A stretch of 64,000 bases of DNA from Chryseobacterium sp. CH21. GTDB taxonomy: Bacteria > Bacteroidota > Bacteroidia > Flavobacteriales > Weeksellaceae. The position numbers were made by a program, and so were the translations under genes. Location of the stretch: assembly GCF_004119445.1 (NCBI RefSeq), contig NZ_QICI01000071.1:1-64000 (forward strand), in the 5' to 3' direction. Each line of letters begins with the position of its first letter. The stretch's first letter is position 1. Of this stretch, positions 54,168 to 61,856 are shown piece after piece. The notes below the pieces were generated by a model. The model was not told the DNA's origin. It saw nothing but the letters and a program-made list of their open reading frames with translations, and did not search any database.

Positions 54168-54920
54168 CTAAAATTCAATAGAAAAAGAATCTCTGTCATT
54201 TAAAAACTGGAAGTGTTTTCTAAAATCTTTCAATTCCTCCATATATAATTCTGCAGATACAAGATTTCCATGTTTCTGGGAAATTTCTTTTCCATCCCCA
54301 AAGAAGCAGTGGGAGCTTTCCTGATAAAACAGATTATTTCCATCTGTCCCGATTCTGTTTAAACCAAATACAAAAGATAAATTTTCAATAGCTCTGGCTT
54401 TCAGTAAATGTTCCCATGCCCCTACTCTTTTCTCAGGCCAGTTGGCAACATATAAAATGGCATCATAATCATCATTATTCCTTGCAAAAACAGGAAAACG
54501 CAGATCATAGCACACCTGAAGGAGGAAACGTATTCCCTTATACTCAACAATTACTCTGTCTTTTCCAGGTGTATACACTTTATCTTCTCCGGAAAAGGAA
54601 AACAAGTGTCTTTTGTCATAAAAAGAGATTGTACCGTCCGGCTGTACAAAATACATTCTGTTATAAAAATTTCCATTCTGCTCTACGGGAGCACTTCCAC
54701 AGAATGCTGCATTTTTCTCTTTTGAAATCTTTTTTAAAAATTCCAGAGATTCATTATTTCTGTCCGAGACTTCAGAAGCATCCATACAGAAACCTGTAGA
54801 AAACATTTCCGGGAGAAGAAATATGTCTGCCTCCGCATTTTGCAGTTCGTTTTCTATGAGTTTAAAATTCTCAGTTTTATTTTTCCAGATGATATCTAAA
54901 TTAAGTCCTACAACTTTCAT
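54168..54920 (-). CDS. Carbon-nitrogen hydrolase, omega-amidase (YafV/Nit2) type
   Basis: A 250-residue nitrilase-superfamily amidase. The catalytic triad is seen as Glu in LLPEMFSTGF (about residue 38), Lys in YDKRHLFSF and Cys in QVCYDLRFPVF (about residue 138). PEMFSTGFxM and YDLRFPV are typical of omega-amidases that hydrolyse 2-oxoglutaramate and 2-oxosuccinamate. In this family 2-oxo-4-methylthiobutyrate-linked methionine salvage is often the setting, but no partner aminotransferase is adjacent. Confidence 0.9.
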   Translation of the reverse strand: MKVVGLNLDIIWKNKTENFKLIENELQNAEADIFLLPEMFSTGFCMDASEVSDRNNESLEFLKKISKEKNAAFCGSAPVEQNGNFYNRMYFVQPDGTISFYDKRHLFSFSGEDKVYTPGKDRVIVEYKGIRFLLQVCYDLRFPVFARNNDDYDAILYVANWPEKRVGAWEHLLKARAIENLSFVFGLNRIGTDGNNLFYQESSHCFFGDGKEISQKHGNLVSAELYMEELKDFRKHFQFLNDRDSFSIEF

Positions 54921-55141
54921 CTTTTATTCTTTTAAATTATTCCAAATATGAAGTATAAAAATACAGTTTTTATGATTAAAAAAAGGGAATTAACTGATTG
55001 AAAAATGAGTTTTATCTATAATAATCAAGCTTTATTTCTTAATAATTTATTAAAGTCTTCCATTTTTAGAGTACTGTCATTCTTTCGGTTTCATTTTTGA
55101 TAGAGATATTTTTTATTAATATCCTTAAAAATTAGAAATTT

Positions 55142-55582
55142 ATGAAGAAATTGTTTTTTATGGTGATGATCTGCTTTTTTGGTGCTATGGCGAATGCTCA
55201 GGCCTGGACAGGAAAGGGAGATCAGAAAATACAACTGGGGCTGAGTGCCTGGGGATATGGAACCGGAGTAACGGGAACTTATGATTATGGACTCAATCAA
55301 CTTATTTCAGTAGGAGCCGGAATTAACGGTTACTTTGACAATTATAAAAACAACGATAAGGATAATCGTGTTTTTGTTTTCGGGAGACTGAATTTTCACT
55401 TGCAAGAGGCTTTAAATCTACCTTCAAAATGGGACATTTATCCTGGTGTAGACCTTGGAGTATTAGGAAGAGACTTCGGAGTAGGTGCTCACATAGGAGC
55501 AAGATACTTCTTCACGGAGAAAATAGGAGTTTTTGCAGAGGTAGGTAATAATGGCAGTCTTGGTGTTTCTTTCAATTTATAA
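55142..55582 (+). CDS. Small outer-membrane beta-barrel-like protein
   Basis: A 146-residue exported protein: signal peptide MKKLFFMVMICFFGAMANAQ, then alternating short strands with Gly and aromatic ends (KIQLGLSAWGYGTG, ISVGAGINGYF, VFVFGRLNFHL, AHIGARYFF, VGNNGSLGVSFNL). The terminal Leu/Phe strand fits an eight-stranded outer-membrane barrel (DUF6646-like proteins have this look). Function unknown. Its own terminator follows. Confidence 0.78.
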   Translation: MKKLFFMVMICFFGAMANAQAWTGKGDQKIQLGLSAWGYGTGVTGTYDYGLNQLISVGAGINGYFDNYKNNDKDNRVFVFGRLNFHLQEALNLPSKWDIYPGVDLGVLGRDFGVGAHIGARYFFTEKIGVFAEVGNNGSLGVSFNL

Positions 55583-55604
55583 TCAAATCGTCCTTAAATA
55601 TGAC

Positions 55605-55632
55605 AAAGCTTCTCGTTTCGAGGAGCTTTTTT
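55605..55632 (+). terminator. Intrinsic terminator of the 55142-55582 gene
   Basis: AAAGCTTCTC and GAGGAGCTTT (one wobble) form a stem followed by TTTTTTATT. It lies between this gene and the rseP promoter. Confidence 0.8.
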
Positions 55633-55633
55633 A

Positions 55634-55664
55634 TTTGGCATAGTTTTGATAATTGTTACCTTTG
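55634..55664 (+). promoter_or_regulatory. rseP promoter
   Basis: TTTG (55634-55637), 19 bases, TACCTTTG (55657-55664): an exact Bacteroidota promoter, about 25 bases upstream of the rseP start. Confidence 0.85.
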
Positions 55665-55688
55665 CAAATTAAAATCTAAAATTTATTA

Positions 55689-57179
55689 ATGGAAATAGCA
55701 ATCAAACTTTTTCAGTTCATTCTGAGCATCTCTATACTTGTGCTTCTTCATGAGCTTGGGCATTTTTTACCGGCAATATGGTTCAAGACCAGAGCAGAGA
55801 AGTTTTTCCTGTTTTTTGATCCTTACTTTTCTATATTCTCCATGAAGAAAATCAACGGAAAATGGCAGTATAAGTTTTTATCAAAAAATTTACCGGATTC
55901 TGAAGTAATAGAAGTGAATGGAAAGAAGGAAGAAGTTCCTATCGATATATCAAAACTTCCGGACAACGACTGGAGAAAACATCCTGAACAAACGAAATAT
56001 GGTATCGGATGGCTTCCTTTCGGAGGGTATGTGAAAATTGCCGGAATGGTAGATGAAAGCATGGATACTGCCCAAATGAGAAAACCGGCAGAGCCATGGG
56101 AATTCAGATCAAAACCGGCTTGGCAGAGACTGATCATTATGTTGGGAGGGGTTACAGTTAACTTTTTCCTTGCATGGTTAATCTACAGCTGTCTGTCTTT
56201 CTTCAACGGGGAGACGTATACGGATATCACTAAATTCAACAATGGTATTGAAGCAACTTCAGCCGGAAAGAAAATGGGATTCCAGAATGGTGACAAAATT
56301 ATCAGCGTAGACGGAAAACCTGCAGAAAGACTTGAAAATACTTCAATCAATATTCTTTTAGGAGATCATGTAACGGTAGACAGAAACGGACAGGAAGTTA
56401 CTTTCCCGGTAAATGCAGATGGTGTAGCAGATGTTCTTAAACAAAGAGAAGCAAAACTATACATCACTCCAAGAGTTTCTATGGTTATTGACTCATTGGC
56501 AACTCCTGCTTCTCAGGCATCTGGTCTTGCAAAAGGAGATAAAATTGTAGGAATCAACGGTAAGAAGGCGGCTTTCTTTGATGAAGTAAGTGCTCTTTTA
56601 AGTGAAAATAAAGGTAAAACAATTTCTGTAGACGTTGAAAGAAACGGAGCTGTACAGACATTACCAGCAGTTTCTGTTGATAAAAACGGAAAACTTGGGA
56701 TCGCAATTGATACAAAAAGCATCGCTAAAGATATTGTAACGAATAAAAAATATTCTTTCGGTGAGGCTATTCCAAGAGGATTTACAAGAACTATTGAAGC
56801 GTTAACCACTCAGGTTAAGCAGTTCAAAATTATGTTCAACTCTAAAGTTCAGGGTTATAAGAACGTTGGAGGACCTATTGCTATTGTAAAGAACATGCCT
56901 GTAGATAAAGATGCAGACGGAAGCTTTAAAATCAACTGGGTTGCTTTCTGGAGTTTTACAGCAATGTTCTCAGTATGGTTGGCATTCCTTAACCTAATTC
57001 CGATTCCAGGACTTGATGGTGGGCACGTTTTATTTACTTTATATGAAATTATTGTAGGAAAACCAGTTCCGCAAAAGGTTTTAGAAAATGCGCAGATGAT
57101 TGGAGTTATCTTCCTGCTAGGATTGATGTTACTGATCTTCGGAAGCGACATCTTCAAGGTATTTACAGGGAAATTATAA
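55689..57179 (+). CDS. rseP: RIP zinc metalloprotease RseP
   Basis: A site-2-type intramembrane protease, 496 residues. The zinc site HELGHFLPA is in the first membrane helix (His/Glu near residue 21-25); the third ligand is the Asp in LIPIPGLDGGH near the C-terminus. PDZ-like regions lie between about 195 and 350 (GFQNGDKIISVDG, GLAKGDKIVGINGK). In other bacteria it cleaves anti-sigma factors and leftover signal peptides; an anti-sigma is encoded at 23285. It has its own promoter. Confidence 0.96.
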   Translation: MEIAIKLFQFILSISILVLLHELGHFLPAIWFKTRAEKFFLFFDPYFSIFSMKKINGKWQYKFLSKNLPDSEVIEVNGKKEEVPIDISKLPDNDWRKHPEQTKYGIGWLPFGGYVKIAGMVDESMDTAQMRKPAEPWEFRSKPAWQRLIIMLGGVTVNFFLAWLIYSCLSFFNGETYTDITKFNNGIEATSAGKKMGFQNGDKIISVDGKPAERLENTSINILLGDHVTVDRNGQEVTFPVNADGVADVLKQREAKLYITPRVSMVIDSLATPASQASGLAKGDKIVGINGKKAAFFDEVSALLSENKGKTISVDVERNGAVQTLPAVSVDKNGKLGIAIDTKSIAKDIVTNKKYSFGEAIPRGFTRTIEALTTQVKQFKIMFNSKVQGYKNVGGPIAIVKNMPVDKDADGSFKINWVAFWSFTAMFSVWLAFLNLIPIPGLDGGHVLFTLYEIIVGKPVPQKVLENAQMIGVIFLLGLMLLIFGSDIFKVFTGKL

Positions 57180-57205
57180 TTTTTTTAAAATTTTTCTTAA
57201 AAATA

Positions 57206-57237
57206 TTTGTAGGGTATAAATATTCGTCCTATATTTG
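57206..57237 (+). promoter_or_regulatory. Promoter of tRNA-Asn copy 1
   Basis: TTTG (57206-57209), 20 bases, TATATTTG (57230-57237), an exact consensus match. The -7 element and the following 25 or so bases are nearly identical to those in front of copy 2. Confidence 0.85.
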
Positions 57238-57259
57238 CACCACTTAAAACAAAGGACAT

Positions 57260-57333
57260 TCCTCCTTAGCTCAGTTGGTTAGAGCATCTGACTGTTAATC
57301 AGAGGGTCGCTGGTTCGAGCCCAGCAGGAGGAG
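57260..57333 (+). tRNA. tRNA-Asn (GTT), copy 1
   Basis: A 74-base cloverleaf. The acceptor TCCTCCT pairs with AGGAGGA, with discriminator G; the D arm is GCTCAGTTGGTTAGAGC; the anticodon loop CTGTTAA carries GTT; the T arm GCTGGTTCGAGCCCAGC is intact. The 3' CCA is not encoded. An identical gene is at 61516. Confidence 0.97.
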
Positions 57334-57338
57334 CAAAA

Positions 57339-57367
57339 AGACTTACATTTCTGTAAGTCTTTTTTTG
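57339..57367 (+). terminator. Terminator of tRNA-Asn copy 1
   Basis: AGACTTACA and TGTAAGTCT form a 9-bp perfect stem with loop TTTC, followed by eight or more T, 5 bases after the tRNA. Confidence 0.9.
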
Positions 57368-57399
57368 TACTTTACTCTGAACAATTATACAGCTATAAC

Positions 57400-57835
57400 T
57401 AAAAAAGGAAGGCTTAGAGTGTTTTACCTCAGTAATTTAAATTTAACACAAAGATTTAATGTCTTATTCTCAATTTTTAAGGAAGCAAAGATATACATCA
57501 ATAAAGTTGATTCTTTTGAAGCGTACACATAACCATTCAGCTTCATCAGCGACATTGTCACTTTCTTAGCTTCATTAACAATAGGATGACTAAATATAAC
57601 CTTTGCGTTTTTTTATAACTAATGAGTCTGACACAAAAAAAGACAGATATTTGTTATTTTTCTTCAATCATTAAATATTCATCCGTTTCAATGAATATCA
57701 TCAGTCTTTAAGGCATTTTACCTGTAACGATTTCCTTAATACTCCGACTATTCTTTTATAGAGTAAAATTTTCCTCTACCACGACAAAGAATAATAAAAC
57801 CCAAATATAGTATTGTATAAATACCCAATTGTACC
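57400..57835. other. Non-coding region with a possible decayed repeat
   Basis: No gene is seen. Between about 57460 and 57620 the minus strand has CGCAAAGGTT near one edge and an ATCTTTGCTTCC block further in, with interior text that looks more ordered than its surroundings. I associate such GCAAAG-bounded stretches with multi-copy intergenic elements in Chryseobacterium, from memory only. The last ~60 bases before 57836 should hold the promoter of the tricorn-like gene; no exact consensus is found. Confidence 0.4.
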
Positions 57836-60800
57836 ATGAAGAAAACTATTATTTCATTATTAACAGCATTTTCTATTATAGGAATTTCTGCGCAGGAAAG
57901 GTCTTATTTTTTATCAAGTCCTTCCTTAAGCCCTGATGGAAAAACAGCTTATTTCGCTTATGATGGTGATATCTGGAAAGCAGATTCCAATGGAGGAAAT
58001 GCTTCAAGAATTACTGCCCTGGATGGAGAAGAAATCAATCCCCGTCTTTCACCTGATGGAAAATGGCTGGCATTCAGTTCTAACCAATATGGAAATTATG
58101 ATGTTTATGTAATGCCTGCAGGAGGAGGAACGATCAAACAGTTAACCTTCCACACGGGAAGAGACGAAATGGAAAGCTGGGCATGGGACAGCAAAACCAT
58201 CTATTTTACTTCCAGCAGAAATAATAATTTCGGCAGTTTTAAAACTACAATTGAAGGAAAAACACCTCAAAAGCTTTTCAATAATTATTTCAATAACACC
58301 AATGGCCTTGTAGAAACGCCCGCAGGAGAATATCTTTTCACAAGCTCTTCGGAAAGTGCTCATCAGGTACAGCGTAAACGTTATAAGGGAGAAAACAATC
58401 CCGATATTCTTGGATATAACCCAAAAAGTAACTCTTTCAAGCAGTATACCAACTATGAAGGAAAAGACTTCAATCCAAGCGTAGATAAAAACGGTATTAT
58501 TTATTTTATTTCTGATGAAAATAATGGAGAATACAATCTTTATAAACTCGAAAATGGCCAAAAGACCGCTTTAACGCAATTTGACACTTCGATTAAAAAG
58601 CCGTTTGTTTCAGCGGACGGATCAAAAGTTATCTTCGAAAAAGATTATCAGCTTTACACCTATGACGTTGCTTCAAAAAATACAACTCCTCTCCATATCG
58701 GCCTGAATACCAATAAAACATTGGAAAAAGAACAAAATTTCAATGTAGAAAACAATATTTCCTATTATGACGTCTCTCCTGATGGTAAAAAAATGGCGTT
58801 CATAAGCCGTGGCATCATATTCGTCTCAGATATTGAAGGAAAATTTGCACAACAGGTTTCTGATGGAAAAGAACGTGCAATGGAGGTAAAATGGCTGAAA
58901 GACAACCGTACTTTACTTTATAATCAAACTTATAATGGTTACCAAAACTGGTTTACAATTCAGGCAGACGGAAAAGGCCAGCCCAAACAATTAACGGAAG
59001 ATTTACGAAACAACCGGAACATCACTTTGAATAGTGACCTTTCAAAAGCCGTTTACTTAAGCGGAAGAGATGAAGTAAGATTATTGGATTTAAAAAGCCT
59101 TAAATCTACCACCATTGTAAAAGACGAAATCTGGGCATTCCAAAACTCAAGACCATCTTTTTCGCCTAATGATGAATATGTACTGTTCTCTGCAAAAAGA
59201 AACTTCGAGCTTGATATTTTCATCTATAATATCAAAAAAGCACAGACACTGAACCTTACCAATACCGGAGTTTCAGAAGAGGATCCCGTGTGGTCGCCTA
59301 ATGGCAAATATATTTATTTTGCGAGCGACCGAACCAATCCGTCTTATCCTTTAGGGATGCAGAAGTCTAACATTTACCGTATGGCTCTGGATTGGTTTGA
59401 CGAACCTTTTAAATCTGAAAAATTTGACAAACTTTTCACTGAAGAAAAGAAGGATGAAAAATCTTCCGATAAAGCAAAAAGCAAAGACAAGAAGGGCAAA
59501 AAAGAGGATGACAAGGATAAAGAGAAAAAGGAAGAAAAAGAACCTGTAATTAAAGAATTGAAGGTTAATTCTGAAGATACTTTGGACAGAATTGAACTGG
59601 TTACCGACCGATATGGATACCAGGATGATCCGGCAGTCTTCAATGATGATAAGAAAGAGGTTCTTCTTTTCAACTCTAATCAGGATAATGGAAAAAGACA
59701 GCTGTTTAAAAAGGTTTTCACAGATTTCGAGCCTGCTAAATCTGAAAAAGTATTCGATAAAGCAGCTTATTATCTAACAAAAAATGAGAAAAACCTATTC
59801 GCACTGATAGAAGGTAACATCTATAAAACAACCTTAGCAGCTTTAAAACCTGAGAAAATAAGCATCCAGTATAGTTTTGATAAAGATCTGGCATCCGAAT
59901 TTACTCAGATGTATGCCGAAGCATGGACAGGTGTGGAGGAAAACTTCTACGACGAAAAATTCCATGGTATTGACTGGAAAGCGAAAAGAGAACAGTACGC
60001 GAAATATCTTCCGTATGTACACAACAGAAATGATCTCCGAATTTTATTGAATGATCTTCTGGGTGAGCTTAATTCTTCACATACCGGATTTTCGTCTACC
60101 GGAAAAGAGGAAACAATGTATCTGAACTATTTTACAAACGAAACTGGAATTATCTTCAAACAAGATCAGCCTTACACCGTAGAAAGCATTCTTAGAAAAT
60201 CTCCGGCTTACCGCTCAGGAGTTGACATCAAACCTGGTGATCAGCTGACTTCTGTAAACGGAAAGAAGATTGACACCAATGAAAATATCGAAACTTATTT
60301 TACAAGTCCGAAAAAACAGGAAGAGCTTGTTCTGACTTTCAATCGTGATGGCAAAAATGTAACAACGAAAATACATCCGATTTCGAACGGAGAATTAAAA
60401 GGATTGCTTTATGATGATTGGATCTACAACAATCACCAGCGTGTAGATAAGCTTAGCAACAATCGTATCGCTTATTCCTGCATGAAAAATATGTCTACCG
60501 ATGAGCTAGACCGCTTCCTTTTGGATATGGTAGAACAAGAAAACAGAAAAGACGCTGTAATTCTTGATTTACGCTATAACACTGGTGGAAACGTACATGA
60601 CAAAGTATTGAATTTCCTATCTCAAAAGCCTTATTTACAATGGAAATACCGTGAAGGAAAAATAACTACCCAACCCAATTTTGCTCCTTCCGGAAAACCT
60701 ATTGTTCTTTTAATTAATGAAGCTTCACTAAGTGACGCCGAAATGACCGCAGCTGGATTCAAGGCCTTGAAACTGGGTAAAATTATTGGTCAGGATACGT

Positions 60801-61018
60801 ACCGCTGGATTATTTTCACATCAGCTAAAGGTTTGGTAGACGGATCTTCTTACAGATTACCTTCCTGGGGAACATATACTCTGGACGGACAAAATCTAGA
60901 AAAAACAGGAGTAAAACCAGACATCTATGTTAAAAATACCTTTATGGACCGTCTTCAGAACAATGATCCCCAGTTGGATAGAGCTGTTCAGGAAATCCTT
61001 AAAGATTTAAAGAAATAA
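57836..61018 (+). CDS. Tricorn-like S41 family peptidase
   Basis: A 1060-residue exported protease: signal peptide MKKTIISLLTAFSIIGISAQ, then two propeller-type beta regions (about 25-300 and 310-530; repeated SPDGKxxxF units such as LSPDGKTAYFAYDGDIW), a highly charged Lys/Glu linker (about 535-580), a C1 helical domain, a PDZ domain (about 770-860, GIIFKQDQPYTV) and the S41 core. The likely nucleophile is Ser966 in EASLSDAEMTAAGF, before GKIIGQDTYRW. Tricorn-like proteins degrade peptides; here in the periplasm or cell surface. There is no T9SS tail. Two identical tRNA-Asn units flank it. Confidence 0.93.
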   Translation: MKKTIISLLTAFSIIGISAQERSYFLSSPSLSPDGKTAYFAYDGDIWKADSNGGNASRITALDGEEINPRLSPDGKWLAFSSNQYGNYDVYVMPAGGGTIKQLTFHTGRDEMESWAWDSKTIYFTSSRNNNFGSFKTTIEGKTPQKLFNNYFNNTNGLVETPAGEYLFTSSSESAHQVQRKRYKGENNPDILGYNPKSNSFKQYTNYEGKDFNPSVDKNGIIYFISDENNGEYNLYKLENGQKTALTQFDTSIKKPFVSADGSKVIFEKDYQLYTYDVASKNTTPLHIGLNTNKTLEKEQNFNVENNISYYDVSPDGKKMAFISRGIIFVSDIEGKFAQQVSDGKERAMEVKWLKDNRTLLYNQTYNGYQNWFTIQADGKGQPKQLTEDLRNNRNITLNSDLSKAVYLSGRDEVRLLDLKSLKSTTIVKDEIWAFQNSRPSFSPNDEYVLFSAKRNFELDIFIYNIKKAQTLNLTNTGVSEEDPVWSPNGKYIYFASDRTNPSYPLGMQKSNIYRMALDWFDEPFKSEKFDKLFTEEKKDEKSSDKAKSKDKKGKKEDDKDKEKKEEKEPVIKELKVNSEDTLDRIELVTDRYGYQDDPAVFNDDKKEVLLFNSNQDNGKRQLFKKVFTDFEPAKSEKVFDKAAYYLTKNEKNLFALIEGNIYKTTLAALKPEKISIQYSFDKDLASEFTQMYAEAWTGVEENFYDEKFHGIDWKAKREQYAKYLPYVHNRNDLRILLNDLLGELNSSHTGFSSTGKEETMYLNYFTNETGIIFKQDQPYTVESILRKSPAYRSGVDIKPGDQLTSVNGKKIDTNENIETYFTSPKKQEELVLTFNRDGKNVTTKIHPISNGELKGLLYDDWIYNNHQRVDKLSNNRIAYSCMKNMSTDELDRFLLDMVEQENRKDAVILDLRYNTGGNVHDKVLNFLSQKPYLQWKYREGKITTQPNFAPSGKPIVLLINEASLSDAEMTAAGFKALKLGKIIGQDTYRWIIFTSAKGLVDGSSYRLPSWGTYTLDGQNLEKTGVKPDIYVKNTFMDRLQNNDPQLDRAVQEILKDLKK

Positions 61019-61036
61019 ACATTTCAGAATCATAAT

Positions 61037-61067
61037 AAAAAGACTTACAGAAATGTAGGTCTTTTTT
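61037..61067 (+). terminator. Intrinsic terminator of the tricorn-like gene
   Basis: AAGACTTACA and TGTAGGTCTT (one wobble) form a stem with loop GAAA, followed by TTTTTATA. The stem is nearly the same as the two tRNA-Asn terminators in this neighbourhood. Confidence 0.85.
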
Positions 61068-61069
61068 AT

Positions 61070-61460
61070 AACCTCTTTGTTCTTTGAAATGATATAATCG
61101 TCTGATTAAATATTTTTATATCAGCTATAAAAAATCAGCATGAAAAGAATGTTATTCAGAAGTTGGATAAGCTAAAACTTAATTATAAATCAAATTTTTT
61201 CGATAACAACAATTTGACTCCTTATAAACTATTAAATCAAAAATTATATGATTATTTATGTTGAAAAACTTCTAACTTTTTATCTCAACAAAGTTGTATA
61301 AAAATAAAAACCAACCCCTGAGAAAGTTTTTTTACAAAGGTCATTATCCTATTTGTAATATTTATTTGAAGGTATTTAGAATTCAACAAAAAATAATCAA
61401 AATATTTCTTATTGAATTTCAATACATTTACTTAAAAATCTCTTTGAATAAGGGAGAAAA
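61070..61460. other. AT-rich non-coding region
   Basis: About 390 bases with no open frame of note and no clear hairpin or repeat beyond A/T runs. I see nothing assignable before the tRNA-Asn copy 2 promoter. Confidence 0.5.
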
Positions 61461-61462
61461 AC

Positions 61463-61493
61463 TTGACTGATATTAATATTCCTATTATATTTG
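61463..61493 (+). promoter_or_regulatory. Promoter of tRNA-Asn copy 2
   Basis: TTG (61463-61465), 20 bases, TATATTTG (61486-61493). The sequence from the -7 element to the tRNA is the same as for copy 1 apart from one base. Confidence 0.85.
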
Positions 61494-61515
61494 CACCACT
61501 TAAAACAAAGGAAAT

Positions 61516-61589
61516 TCCTCCTTAGCTCAGTTGGTTAGAGCATCTGACTGTTAATCAGAGGGTCGCTGGTTCGAGCCCAGCAGGAGGAG
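61516..61589 (+). tRNA. tRNA-Asn (GTT), copy 2
   Basis: Identical over all 74 bases to the gene at 57260: acceptor TCCTCCT/AGGAGGA, anticodon GTT in loop CTGTTAA, T arm GCTGGTTCGAGCCCAGC, no encoded CCA. Confidence 0.97.
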
Positions 61590-61593
61590 CAAA

Positions 61594-61622
61594 AGACTTA
61601 CATTTCTGTAAGTCTTTTTTTA
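61594..61622 (+). terminator. Terminator of tRNA-Asn copy 2
   Basis: AGACTTACA and TGTAAGTCT with loop TTTC, followed by TTTTTTTATTT. The same hairpin as copy 1, one base closer to the tRNA. Confidence 0.9.
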
Positions 61623-61856
61623 TTTATAAATTGTAAAGAAGTAATGTAAGAATGCTTACTCTTTTCATTTGCAATTAATCCTCTGATTCTTATTCATTAA
61701 GCGTTAAAATTTCTCATTTAATTTTAATGAATGCGTATATAATTTTCGCTACATTTGCCGTTTTATACTATAGAATAAAAATATTTTATTTTTTTACCTA
61801 TTTTTTAAATAAACTGCATGCTTTTTGTTTATGCTAATTGCCTGAAGAAACGAATG

